Positions 8,862-17,475 of a stretch of DNA of 64,000 nucleotides are shown in pieces. Positions within the stretch are counted from its first letter, which is position 1, and the number at the start of each line of letters is the position of its first letter. The stretch is from JASGDC01 sp047606545. Its GTDB lineage: Bacteria > Actinomycetota > Actinomycetes > Actinomycetales > Micrococcaceae. The translations under genes and the position numbers were made by a program. The notes beneath the pieces were generated by a model. That model was not told the origin of the DNA. It saw only the letters and a list, made by a program, of their open reading frames with translations, and ran no database searches. The stretch covers positions 1-64,000 of the forward strand of contig JASGEI010000012.1 in assembly GCA_047606545.1 (NCBI GenBank). Direction: 5' to 3'.

Positions 8862-9033
8862 ACCCACATGAAAATTATAGCTTTTATCTAAACTTACTGA
8901 AAATGTCTTAACATATCTCGCTAATAGCTTAATAACTCACAATTTTTTAAGTATTAGAGCTAGAATAGTTTTAAAGATTTCAAATATTTTGGACAAGATT
9001 CAACATCCTTTAAAAGTTAGGAAGAATACTCTA

Positions 9034-10182
9034 GTGGCAGATCATTACTCAGTACTTGGTGTATCAAGGAACGCAAGCGAGGCTGAAATTAAAAAAGCTT
9101 ACCGCAAACTTGCCAGAAAATTGCATCCTGATGTTAACGAAGGACCTGATGCAGCTGAAGAATTTAAGAAAGTCTCACACGCATACGAAATACTTTCCGA
9201 TCCACAAAAACGAGAAATTTACGATCGCACTGGTAACGAAAATGGCCAAGATCAATTCGGTGGTTTCCCAGGCGGTTTCGGTGGCAATGCTGGATTCGAC
9301 ATCGGAGATATTTTCAATATGTTTGGTGGGGGAACTACTGGCTTCACGCAAGGACCTTACCCGCGTAAACAACGTGGTGATAATTCACTAATTGGCATTA
9401 CCATTTCGCTTAAAGAAGCTGTATTCGGCGTTGAGAAAAAAGTAGACATTCATACAGCTGTTTACTGTCCGCATTGTGATGGACAGTGTGCAGAGCCAGG
9501 TACCACAATCAAAACTTGTGAAAGTTGTCATGGTAGTGGTCATGTACAACGCGCAGTACGTTCAATACTTGGACAGGTTATGACCACCGCTCCTTGCCCT
9601 ACTTGTGATGGTTATGGCACAGTTATACCCACTCCTTGTAAGGAATGTAATGGTGAAGGCCGAATTAAAAAAGACAAGACTATTACGGTAAAGATTCCAG
9701 CTGGGGTTCGCGATGGCAATCGTATGCAACTAGCTGGACAAGGTGAAGTAGGTCCTGGAGGCGGTCCCACCGGAGACTTATATCTTGAAGTTAAAGTCGA
9801 AAAACACGATATTTTCACGCGTGATGGTGATGACTTAATCGCAAACATGACTATTCCCATGACATCTGCAGCATTAGGTACTGAACTCACTCTTGATACT
9901 TTCGACGGCGAAGATAGCATTAAGGTTAATCCTGGCGCTCAAACTGGCGATATTTTAACTCTTAAAAATAAAGGAATTACACATATGAGTGGTTCTGGAC
10001 GCGGAGATATCAAAATCCATCTTGGCGTTGAAACTCCGAAAAAACTTTCTGGAGAAGAACGAAAACTTCTTGAACAGCTTGCTGAACTACGTGATGAAAC
10101 TGCCCATACCGGTACAGTTACTACACAAAAGAGCAACTCAAGCTCATTCTTTGATAAACTTCGTGATACCTTCCGCAAATAA
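9034..10182 (+). CDS. dnaJ: Chaperone DnaJ (Hsp40)
   Basis: Co-chaperone that delivers unfolded clients to DnaK and stimulates its ATPase. J-domain with HPD at residues 31-33, a Gly/Phe-rich linker (QFGGFPGGFGG region), and four zinc-finger motifs (CPHCDGQC, CESCHGSG, CPTCDGYG, CKECNGEG); the first has Cys where Gly is usual. The start used is GTG at 9034 because AGGAAG lies nine bases upstream (9019-9024) and the protein then begins VADHYSVLGV like other DnaJ proteins; a TTG at 8989 would add 15 unusual residues. It is 382 residues long. Actinobacterial dnaJ of this type usually follows hrcA; here no hrcA is present and no CIRCE element was found. Followed two bases later by rsmE. Confidence 0.95.
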   Translation: MADHYSVLGVSRNASEAEIKKAYRKLARKLHPDVNEGPDAAEEFKKVSHAYEILSDPQKREIYDRTGNENGQDQFGGFPGGFGGNAGFDIGDIFNMFGGGTTGFTQGPYPRKQRGDNSLIGITISLKEAVFGVEKKVDIHTAVYCPHCDGQCAEPGTTIKTCESCHGSGHVQRAVRSILGQVMTTAPCPTCDGYGTVIPTPCKECNGEGRIKKDKTITVKIPAGVRDGNRMQLAGQGEVGPGGGPTGDLYLEVKVEKHDIFTRDGDDLIANMTIPMTSAALGTELTLDTFDGEDSIKVNPGAQTGDILTLKNKGITHMSGSGRGDIKIHLGVETPKKLSGEERKLLEQLAELRDETAHTGTVTTQKSNSSSFFDKLRDTFRK

Positions 10183-10184
10183 AG

Positions 10185-10919
10185 ATGACCGCACATCTTT
10201 TTTTCCTCTCAGAAGCTGAAAAACTGGTTGTTGGGAGTGAAACCAGGGTAGTAGGATCAGAATTCAAGCATGCAAAGGTCCGTCGGATAGACATTAATGA
10301 GCAAATACTCTTAGCTGATAGAAGTGGCAATAAATATCTTGCAATAGTGAAAGACCTTAACAAGGATGCGCTTACTTGTGAAATCCTAGAAGTCTTACAA
10401 GCCGAACTTCCAAACCCAGAAATAATAATCATACAAGCATTGGCAAAAAACGGTCGCGACGAACAAGCTATTGAGAGCTGCACTGAAGTAGGTGCGCATA
10501 CCTTTATCCCATGGCAGGCTAATCGAACAATTGTTAAGTGGGATACCAAAAAGCAAAAGAAGATGTTACAGAAGTGGGAAAATGTAGTTACTGCAGCTGC
10601 AAAGCAAGCTCGTAGAGCTTATGTACCAAAAGTAACCTCGCTGCACACTACAAAACAACTAATACAAACATTAAAAGATACCAAAATATACGTACTGCAT
10701 GAAGATGCAACAGAATCATTAGCTAAAGTCATTAAACATAATGATGAGCCAATTAAAAAAATCGCTTTCATAATTGGCCCTGAGGGTGGGATTACCCATG
10801 AAGAGCTTAAACAGTTTAGTAAGCTAGATGGCCTAATAGTTTCAGTGAGTAATCATGTATTGAGGTCTTCCAATGCTGCAGTCGTCGCATTGGCACAGTT
10901 TCAAGTGTTGCAAGACTAA
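10185..10919 (+). CDS. rsmE: 16S rRNA (uracil1498-N3)-methyltransferase
   Basis: 244-residue SPOUT-class enzyme of the RsmE family. An N-terminal PUA-like region contains FKHAKVRRID (binding of the rRNA), and the knotted C-terminal domain has the SAM-site motif GPEGGITHEEL and the closing LRSSNAAVVAL (family LRxETA region). The conserved ALxKxxRxEQAI-like segment is present as ALAKNGRDEQAIE. Starts two bases after dnaJ, the standard actinobacterial order, so it is co-transcribed with it. Confidence 0.93.
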   Translation: MTAHLFFLSEAEKLVVGSETRVVGSEFKHAKVRRIDINEQILLADRSGNKYLAIVKDLNKDALTCEILEVLQAELPNPEIIIIQALAKNGRDEQAIESCTEVGAHTFIPWQANRTIVKWDTKKQKKMLQKWENVVTAAAKQARRAYVPKVTSLHTTKQLIQTLKDTKIYVLHEDATESLAKVIKHNDEPIKKIAFIIGPEGGITHEELKQFSKLDGLIVSVSNHVLRSSNAAVVALAQFQVLQD

Positions 10920-11482
10920 ATATTAAATACTATCTCTTAGAAAGATTTTATCTTTCTTGCAAGATTCTTACACCAAATAAAGAATAAAACCTATTCTAAG
11001 CACTACGATAACTATTATTACTAACTTAACTTATTAATTTTAACTAATTAAGAACATGCCGATTGAATAGCCATGTTTATTCTTTTCCGTATCTTATGAT
11101 ATTTTCATGCTCACTTTATACATTAAGTTAAGCGCATGGGAAGTGTTTATTGCAAATAACTTTATGTGAATAGAGCGGTAGCTACAAAAGAATTCTTAGA
11201 AAAAATCCCTAGTAATCCTTTCTAAGAAAACTAAACACAATAATGCCCTTTCGCACAAGATATGTGAAAGGGCATTAGTTATTAATATAATTAAAATCCA
11301 GATTTAAGATTCATTACAGCGCTTGGGAAAGATATCAGGAACTTATTCATGTTGATAACAGTTATGGTAAGTTTTAAAAAAAAAGCTCCTCAATACCAAC
11401 TGGATTAAAAAACAAAACTATTGTGTTGTAAGAGGTACAAGCGTTACGATAGTAGGTAGTAAAAGTTTTTATGGAGGAATAG
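10920..11482. other. 563-bp intergenic region with two strong hairpins
   Basis: No convincing coding frame is present. Structures: AGAAAGAT/ATCTTTCT around 10938-10957 just after rsmE (likely its terminator region); TTCTTAGAAA (11193-11202) with TTTCTAAGAA (11219-11228), perfect 10-bp arms; and TAATGCCCTTTC (11241-11252) with GAAAGGGCATTA (11266-11277), perfect 12-bp arms. The last could terminate a small RNA transcribed rightward. Unassigned. Confidence 0.5.
11421..11450 (+). promoter_or_regulatory. Candidate erpA promoter
   Basis: TTGTGT (11421-11426) and TACGAT (11445-11450) separated by 18 bases, about 25 bases before the erpA ribosome-binding site. Confidence 0.45.
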
Positions 11483-11845
11483 ATGTCAGTAGATACTCAG
11501 CTTGATGCAGAAATCCCAACTCATGAAATTGACTTGAGTGCAGATGCACAAAATAAAGTTAAGACTCTCTTAGAGCAAGAAGGTCGTGAAGATTTACGGC
11601 TACGTATTGCAGTACAGCCTGGTGGTTGTTCTGGTTTAATCTATCAGCTTTACTTTGATGAGCGTATTCTTGACGGTGATGCAATTCGTGACTTTGATGG
11701 AGTAGAAGTAGTCGTAGATAAAATGAGCTTGCCGTACCTAACTGGCGCCTCAATTGATTTCGAAGATACTATCGAAAAACAAGGTTTTACTATTGATAAC
11801 CCAAGTGCTACTGGTTCTTGTGCTTGTGGTGATTCATTCCACTAA
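11483..11845 (+). CDS. erpA: A-type iron-sulfur cluster carrier (ErpA/HesB family)
   Basis: A 120-residue HesB/IscA-fold protein. The three cluster-ligand cysteines are in place: Cys49 in GGCSG and Cys113/Cys115 in the C-terminal CAC. The family accepts Fe-S clusters from the SUF machinery and passes them to apoproteins. A strong ribosome site (GGAGG) precedes the ATG. Monocistronic, with its own promoter and a strong terminator at 11865. The symbol follows usual actinobacterial naming; IscA/SufA-type assignment cannot be excluded from sequence alone. Confidence 0.9.
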   Translation: MSVDTQLDAEIPTHEIDLSADAQNKVKTLLEQEGREDLRLRIAVQPGGCSGLIYQLYFDERILDGDAIRDFDGVEVVVDKMSLPYLTGASIDFEDTIEKQGFTIDNPSATGSCACGDSFH

Positions 11846-11864
11846 ATAATAATCCTTTAAAGTT

Positions 11865-11892
11865 AAGCGGTAGATAGTATCTACCGCTTTTT
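11865..11892 (+). terminator. Rho-independent terminator of erpA
   Basis: AAGCGGTAGAT (11865-11875) pairs perfectly with ATCTACCGCTT (11879-11889) around a three-base loop, followed by T residues. Confidence 0.9.
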
Positions 11893-12007
11893 CTATACTC
11901 ATATAGCTTATAAAAAGCTTTAAGCAACACCTAAAAAGCGTACAGAAAATTCTCCAAAAATTAAAATCTAGTAAAATTAATAACCAAAGCTAGAAAAGAG
12001 GTGTATC

Positions 12008-12559
12008 ATGCAACCAAATCAGTTTAACGAAAACAAAACACGCAAGATTAAACCAGCTTTAATTAGCCTAATAGCTTTGATAGTTGTAACTGTTATCGGT
12101 GCAATTGTATATGCAACTACTAGAAATAAAGATAAAAACACTGCAGTTGTAGATACTGGCTCCACTAAAACCACACCAGCTACGCAAAAAGCTACTAAAA
12201 CACCAACACCTAGTACTTCAAAAAAATCTACTGCTAAAGCTACTACAGCTAAACCAAAAACAGTTTATAAAGATGGTACATACACTGCAACTGGAGATTA
12301 CAATACTCCAGGTGGCACTGAAAGTGTGACAGTAAATTTAACTCTAAAAGGAGATAAAGTAACGACAGTAAAAACTGTTGGTAGTGCTACCGGCGGAAAT
12401 TCTGCTCAATTTCAGGGGCAATTCTTAAGTGCGTACCAAAGTGAAGTAGTTGGAAAGGCAATTAATAATATCCAACTTACTCGTGTAGCTGGATCATCAT
12501 TAACTCCAAATGGTTTCAATGCAGCTATTGATAAAATCAAAGCTGATGCTAAGTCATAA
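12008..12559 (+). CDS. Membrane-anchored FMN-binding-domain protein
   Basis: One N-terminal membrane segment (about residues 15-36), a Thr/Lys/Ser linker of some 45 residues, then an FMN_bind domain (about 85-183) beginning KDGTYTATGDY. The flavinylation-type motif AGSSLT lies near the C-terminus; Thr166 is the likely site of phosphodiester-linked FMN. The domain should face outside the membrane. The next gene is ApbE, the enzyme that attaches FMN to such domains, and the third encodes a membrane NAD(P)H-flavin reductase, so this is most likely the terminal, outward-facing electron carrier. GAGGTG ribosome site. Start well supported. Confidence 0.88.
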   Translation: MQPNQFNENKTRKIKPALISLIALIVVTVIGAIVYATTRNKDKNTAVVDTGSTKTTPATQKATKTPTPSTSKKSTAKATTAKPKTVYKDGTYTATGDYNTPGGTESVTVNLTLKGDKVTTVKTVGSATGGNSAQFQGQFLSAYQSEVVGKAINNIQLTRVAGSSLTPNGFNAAIDKIKADAKS

Positions 12560-13409
12560 ATTTCAAGCAATAGGAACTAAGTGGTCTATAGAGACTCCTG
12601 AACCACTTACTAATGCAGAAAAAACTGAAATAGCCCAAGCAATTGATGAATTTGATATTGCTTTTTCACGGTTTCGGACAGATTCTTTAGTTTGGGAAGC
12701 TTATCAAAATGCGCCAGGAAAATTCCAATTTCCAGATAAGTTAGGACCACTTTTCACGCTTTATCAGAAGTTAAGCATCCTAACTAACGGACAGATTAAC
12801 CCACTAGTAGGAGGTAGTTTAGAGCAACTAGGCTATGATACTGAGTATTCTTTGGTGCCCAAAATACCAACTCCTGCACCAATTTTTAGCCAAACAGTTA
12901 CTCGAGACAAGAATATATTGGAATTTATAAAACCAGCACTTTTAGATATTGGTGCAGTAGGCAAAGGTGCACTAGTAGATATTATCACTGAAGTTGTCTC
13001 AGAAAATCATGAACATTATGTAATTGATGGTAGTGGTGATATTGCTGTTAATACTATAGAACCTGAAATTATTGGACTTGAGCATCCAGCAAACCCTGAG
13101 CTAGTTATTGGGCTAGTCAAAATTACTAATGCCAGTATATGTGCTTCAGCTATCAATAGACGTAGCTGGGGAAATAACCTGCATCATATTATCAATGCCA
13201 AGACTGGAAAGCCTATTACTAACGGCATAGTTGCCACCTGGGCAATCACAAATAACACCATGCAAGCTGATGCATTAAGTACAGCTTTATTCTTTAGCGA
13301 AGTAACAGAGATTCAAAAAGTTTTTGGACATTTTCATTTTGTGGTTATGCATAAAGATGGCAAAGTACACCATAATCTCAACCAAGAGATTGGAGAGTTA
13401 TTCTCATGA
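12546..13409 (+). CDS. apbE: FAD:protein FMN transferase (ApbE)
   Basis: ApbE family, which transfers FMN from FAD to a Thr/Ser of FMN_bind, RnfG/RnfD or NqrB/C proteins. Recognisable features: FQAIGTKWSIET start, AFSRFRTDS, DIGAVGKGALVD, a DGSGDIAVN segment, and HHIINAKTGKPI with the closing Asp-Ala-Leu-Ser-Thr-Ala (TMQADALSTA). The start at 12546 gives MLSHKFQAIGT, matching family starts, and overlaps the preceding gene by 14 bases; an ATG at 12510 would add twelve unlikely residues. Overlaps the next gene by four bases (ATGA). No lipobox or export signal, so a cytoplasmic location is predicted although many ApbE proteins are periplasmic; how it reaches an outward-facing substrate is unclear. 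Confidence 0.9.
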   Translation: MLSHKFQAIGTKWSIETPEPLTNAEKTEIAQAIDEFDIAFSRFRTDSLVWEAYQNAPGKFQFPDKLGPLFTLYQKLSILTNGQINPLVGGSLEQLGYDTEYSLVPKIPTPAPIFSQTVTRDKNILEFIKPALLDIGAVGKGALVDIITEVVSENHEHYVIDGSGDIAVNTIEPEIIGLEHPANPELVIGLVKITNASICASAINRRSWGNNLHHIINAKTGKPITNGIVATWAITNNTMQADALSTALFFSEVTEIQKVFGHFHFVVMHKDGKVHHNLNQEIGELFS

Positions 13410-14860
13410 AATATCTTGAAAAATATCTGACACAAATACCTACGTACTTATTAGTTAACGGTGCATTAGGCTTCTTAATTGTCTTATCTTTGTTGCTATC
13501 ATTATTTGGTATTTTCCCTTTTCCAGCTCTAGCACTAATCCTTACCAATTTAGTTTTTATCGGGGTAAGTATGGTAGCTAGCTATGGTTTTGCTAAACTC
13601 TATGGAATTTCATCACATCTACAATCAGCAATGATTACTGGCTTGCTTTTAACTTTTTTATTTACTCCAAGCACTAAAATAACTACCCTATTACAGTATG
13701 GTTTAATTGCTTTGATATCTCAAGGCTCTAAATTCATTATCGCCTTTAAAGGCCGGCATATCTTTAACCCAGCGGCTTTTGGGGCGCTGTTAGGTGGTTT
13801 ATTACAACTACAGTTTGCTTCTTGGTGGATAGCCACTCCAGCATTACTAATTCCAGTTATCTTTACTGCGTTCTTAATACTATATAAGACTAGAGAGTTA
13901 CTACTTGGCTCTGTATTTATTGCGCTAAGTCTCTTAATGCTGGTAATTACTGGAGTTAATATCTGGACTGCAGCCTCTTCATGGCCATTGCTATTCTTAG
14001 CAGGTTTTATGCTTGATGAACCAGCAACTCTACCACCACGTAAAGAGCAGCGACTTGGCATTGCGATTATTGTAGCAACCGTGGTTAGTTTACCATTTCA
14101 TATTGGCTGGTTTTACTCTTCACCAGAGTTTGCTTTGGTAATTGGCAACCTTGTCGCTTTTGCATTAGCATTCAAACAACGCAAGGGAATTAAGTTACAG
14201 CTCAAGGCTCGTACTAAATTAACTCCTACTACTGAAGAATTAGTATTTGCTACTTCAAAGCCAATTACTTTTGAACCTGGTCAGTATATTGAACTTACTT
14301 TGCCACATCATAAACCTGATATGCGCGGGTTACGTAGATCCTTTAGCATTACAAATGCGCCATATGAGAATGAATTACGTCTTGGAGTAAAATTTAATGA
14401 ACCTGGTAGCACCTTTAAAAATAAGCTAGCTGAATTATCGCCAGAAGCTATCATCCAAACTACTGGAGTAGCAGGAGATTTCACATTACCAAAGGACAAT
14501 AAAGCAAAACTGCTTTTTATTGCTGGTGGAATCGGCATTACGCCATTTATTTCACACATCAAAGCCCATGCTAATCGAGATATTACTTTACTTTATTTCG
14601 TACCTAACGCTAAAGAAATTGCTTATAAGAATCTCCTTGATTCAAGTGGAGTAAAAGTAACTTACTTCACGACTAGAGGTAAAAAGATACCAGGAGTCGA
14701 AAGCGGAAGATTAAGTGCAAATACAATCCAAAAACATGTTCCTGATGCTAGTGAGCGTATCGCATATATTTCAGGACCACCTACTATGGTAAATGACGCC
14801 AAAAAACAACTTAAAGGAAAAGTTAAAAAGATTAAAACTGATTACTTTAACGGTTATTGA
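13406..14860 (+). CDS. RnfD/NqrB-like membrane domain fused to FAD/NAD(P) reductase
   Basis: Residues 1 to about 255 form seven to nine membrane helices with the NqrB/RnfD signature KGRHIFNPAAFGA and a MLDEPATLPP segment. Residues about 265-484 are a ferredoxin-NADP reductase-like module: EPGQYIELTLP and RRSFSITNAP bind FAD, LLFIAGGIGITPFISH binds NAD(P)H, and YISGPPTMV is the C-terminal signature. A single protein can thus take electrons from cytoplasmic NAD(P)H and pass them into the membrane. With the FMN-binding protein and ApbE it forms a compact three-gene electron-export cassette; the final acceptor is unknown. Ends directly against the convergent marR stop codon. Confidence 0.85.
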   Translation: MKYLEKYLTQIPTYLLVNGALGFLIVLSLLLSLFGIFPFPALALILTNLVFIGVSMVASYGFAKLYGISSHLQSAMITGLLLTFLFTPSTKITTLLQYGLIALISQGSKFIIAFKGRHIFNPAAFGALLGGLLQLQFASWWIATPALLIPVIFTAFLILYKTRELLLGSVFIALSLLMLVITGVNIWTAASSWPLLFLAGFMLDEPATLPPRKEQRLGIAIIVATVVSLPFHIGWFYSSPEFALVIGNLVAFALAFKQRKGIKLQLKARTKLTPTTEELVFATSKPITFEPGQYIELTLPHHKPDMRGLRRSFSITNAPYENELRLGVKFNEPGSTFKNKLAELSPEAIIQTTGVAGDFTLPKDNKAKLLFIAGGIGITPFISHIKAHANRDITLLYFVPNAKEIAYKNLLDSSGVKVTYFTTRGKKIPGVESGRLSANTIQKHVPDASERIAYISGPPTMVNDAKKQLKGKVKKIKTDYFNGY

Positions 14861-15331
14861 TTATAAAGACTTTGGAAGTCTTGCAGTTTGCCGCTCAGTA
14901 GCCATTTTAGCGCGTTTAAAGAAATCTACTATAGTATTTAGTTCATTATCGTCATAGCCGTCTAAAAATTCCATTTTGCCGACTAATGCAGTAGGTGTAG
15001 GAACTTTAAAGGCTAATTTTGCCACTTTTAAAGTAGCTTGCACTACAGTTTTACGACGATCACTCGAATGTGGAATTCGTTCCACATATTCCATCTTTTC
15101 TAAACGATCCAACATCGTAGTTACACTTCCCGTAGTTAAGTTAAGACGTTTTGCAAGGTAACTGGGTGCGACTCCGTCATCTTTATTAAGTAATATTTCA
15201 AGACAGTGCAAATCAGTAGTATTAACATTTAATACTCTGGCAAATTGCTGATCAAAACTAGCAATTGCAACAAAATATTCATCTAATAATTCACTAATTT
15301 TCTCTTCGTTTTCTGCTCGTGCAACATCCAT
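14861..15331 (-). CDS. MarR-family transcriptional regulator
   Basis: 156 residues with the MarR winged-helix: LEILLNKDDGVAPSYLAKRL, recognition helix LTTGSVTTMLDRLEK, and wing YVERIPHSSDRR. The DRR wing tip is the family hallmark. Its stop abuts that of the electron-transfer cassette (convergent), so the cassette is not an obvious co-transcribed target; TTGATA repeats upstream of its own start suggest autoregulation. Ligand unknown. Confidence 0.88.
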   Translation of the reverse strand: MDVARAENEEKISELLDEYFVAIASFDQQFARVLNVNTTDLHCLEILLNKDDGVAPSYLAKRLNLTTGSVTTMLDRLEKMEYVERIPHSSDRRKTVVQATLKVAKLAFKVPTPTALVGKMEFLDGYDDNELNTIVDFFKRAKMATERQTARLPKSL

Positions 15332-15731
15332 ATTTAACCCAATCTAGCTTTATAATCAAGATACTTTAACAATACCACCAATTAAGAAATTTACTTGATA
15401 TCTCACTATATAAAGTAGTTTTAGCAAGGATATCAACCAGAGATTTTCAGTAAACTTGCTTGGCAATAAAGTTATTTGATAGTCAAGCCAAATAGTGTTT
15501 TGAATGTAAAGAAACTGGATAATTAAATTATAGTTTTGTAATTTTTAGCGTGTAATTACAATTCTTTAGAATTTATGTAATTTAAGGTTTCAAAGATAAA
15601 ACGTACGGCTGCTTGCAAAAGCTTGACACAAAGCCACAAAAATCATAAGTCTTGTAAGCAGGCTTTAAAGATTTTGGACATAAAAATAGTGGGAAACTAA
15701 AAGCTTCCCACTATTTTTTAACTAACTAATT
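15332..15731. other. 400-bp intergenic region with TTGATA repeats
   Basis: No gene seen. TTGATATC (15395-15402) and GATATCAA (15429-15436) are an exact inverted pair 34 bp apart centre to centre, and a third TTGATA (in TTGATAGTCAA) begins at 15476. These resemble MarR half-sites and lie 64-150 bases upstream of marR. The right end contains the ptsI terminator. Confidence 0.45.
15682..15718 (-). terminator. Terminator of the PTS operon
   Basis: AAAAATAGTGGGAA (15682-15695) pairs perfectly with TTCCCACTATTTTT (15705-15718); on the minus strand the stem is followed by T residues, 14 bases beyond the ptsI stop codon. Confidence 0.88.
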
Positions 15732-17402
15732 TTATAGGTTTGAATGTAACAATTTGTTCACTGCATCTTTTGCAGTTTTGGTATCGATAGAATTAACAGC
15801 AGCTTCTGCCATCTGTTCCATCTCTTCCATAGTGTATTCTGCAAGGTGAGTACGAACTTGAGCGACAGCAGGAGCTGACATTGACAAGTAACTTACACCT
15901 AGACCAGTAAGTACTAATGCCAAAATTTCATCAGCAGCAGCCTCACCACAAACACCTACAGTCTTATCATTTTTCTTACCAGCTTTTGCAGTCATTCCAA
16001 TTGCACGAAGCACTGCTGGATGCCAAGGATCTTGGAAACCCGCAGTTGCAGCAAGCATGCGGTCAGCGGCAAGAGTGTACTGAGTCAAGTCATTGGTACC
16101 AATACTTGCAAAGTCACCAATTTCAAGAATCTGATCTGCAAGTAGGGCAGAAGAAGGAGTCTCCACCATACAACCAGCGTGCTTGATGCCAAATTTATTA
16201 CAAAGATCTACGAAATACTTTGTTTCCTCAGCGTCAACGATCATTGGCGCCATTACCCATACATCAGCTTCAGAATCTTTAGCTGCATCAGCAAGAGCTT
16301 TAATCTGAGTTTCAAAGATATCAGGAGTATTACGACAAACACGAATACCACGTTCACCTAATGCAGGGTTCGGTTCTTCATTGAAGTTCAAGAAACTAAG
16401 TGGCTTATCGGCACCGGCGTCAAGGGTACGAGCAACTACTTTCTTACCTGAGAAAGCATCAAATAGTTCTTTATAAGCTTCATACTGCTTCTCATAAGAT
16501 GGTGGAGTATCCGAATCTAAGAATAAGAACTCCGTACGGAAAAGACCAACACCTTCAACATCAGCTTCAATTGCTTCTGGGGCGTCCTTCGCTGAACCAA
16601 CGTTTGCCATCAACGCAATATGCTGGCCATCTTTAGTTTTACCTTCACCCTTTTCGATAATCTTCATACTAGAAAGAGTTTCTTGTTTCTTCTTAGCTTT
16701 TGCAATCGCATCTTTATCTGGGTTAACTAGTACTTTACCTAGACCAGCATCAACGATAACTTCAGTTTCTTCTTCTAATTCAAGAAGCGTTTCCACACCA
16801 ACAACTGCTGGAATACCTTTTGCACGAGCCAAAATAGCCGTATGACTAGTAGGACCGCCTTCTTGAGTTACCAAAGCCTTAACTTTATTTAAATCAAGCA
16901 AGGCAGTATCGGCTGGTGCTAAATCACTAGCAATCAAAATAAATTCTGAGTCAGACTCTGGAACTCCCGGCGCCTGCACACCAACAGCTGCAGCAACTGC
17001 ACGCTGACGAACATCATCAAGGTCAGCCACACGTTCAGCCATGTAACCCCCAGCCATTTTCAACATTTCACGATACTGCATGAAAGATTCAAAAATTGCA
17101 CGCTGTGCAGTTTTACCATTACCGATTGCGGCATCAATTGCTGGTACTAAGCCTGGATCTTCTGCCATCAAAGCTTGAGCATCCAAAACTTGCTTAGCTT
17201 CATCTCCGGCTTTTTCACCACGTTCACGCAAATCTTTAGCTACATTTGCTAAGGCATCACGTGCAATTTCTTTTTCTTTTGCTACAGGTTTATCACTTAT
17301 TACATCTTCCGGCTCAGGTAAAGCTTCTCCCATTTTCAAAACTCTTGAGATAGCAACGCCGCTACCAACACCAATACCTGTTAACGTTTTTGACCCAGTC
17401 AT
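15732..17402 (-). CDS. ptsI: PTS enzyme I (PEP-protein phosphotransferase)
   Basis: Cytoplasmic general PTS enzyme that takes phosphate from PEP and passes it to HPr. 556 residues, normal length. The phosphorylated His187 is in GGPTSHTAILARAKG; the C-terminal PEP-binding barrel has GLFRTEFLF, MVETPSSALLAD and GVCGEAAAD with the active-site Cys. AAGGAAAG ribosome site. Last gene of a minus-strand group IIB-IIA-HPr-EI; a strong hairpin lies between it and ptsH, so its expression is probably lower than that of HPr. Confidence 0.97.
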   Translation of the reverse strand: MTGSKTLTGIGVGSGVAISRVLKMGEALPEPEDVISDKPVAKEKEIARDALANVAKDLRERGEKAGDEAKQVLDAQALMAEDPGLVPAIDAAIGNGKTAQRAIFESFMQYREMLKMAGGYMAERVADLDDVRQRAVAAAVGVQAPGVPESDSEFILIASDLAPADTALLDLNKVKALVTQEGGPTSHTAILARAKGIPAVVGVETLLELEEETEVIVDAGLGKVLVNPDKDAIAKAKKKQETLSSMKIIEKGEGKTKDGQHIALMANVGSAKDAPEAIEADVEGVGLFRTEFLFLDSDTPPSYEKQYEAYKELFDAFSGKKVVARTLDAGADKPLSFLNFNEEPNPALGERGIRVCRNTPDIFETQIKALADAAKDSEADVWVMAPMIVDAEETKYFVDLCNKFGIKHAGCMVETPSSALLADQILEIGDFASIGTNDLTQYTLAADRMLAATAGFQDPWHPAVLRAIGMTAKAGKKNDKTVGVCGEAAADEILALVLTGLGVSYLSMSAPAVAQVRTHLAEYTMEEMEQMAEAAVNSIDTKTAKDAVNKLLHSNL

Positions 17403-17430
17403 TATATAACTTTCCTTAACTATAAAAAAT

Positions 17431-17469
17431 AAAAAAAGGTTGTTTGCACTCTTGGTGCAAACAACCTTT
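17431..17469 (-). terminator. Intercistronic terminator/attenuator between ptsH and ptsI
   Basis: AAAGGTTGTTTGCAC (17435-17449) pairs perfectly over 15 bp with GTGCAAACAACCTTT (17455-17469) around a five-base loop; on the minus strand seven T follow. It sits just after the ptsH stop and before the ptsI ribosome site. Confidence 0.88.
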
Positions 17470-17475
17470 AATCGA

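Noticed and set aside
8788..9033. CIRCE or HAIR heat-shock operator before dnaJ
   Set aside because: Neither TTAGCACTC-N9-GAGTGCTAA nor CTTGAGT-N7-ACTCAAG is present.
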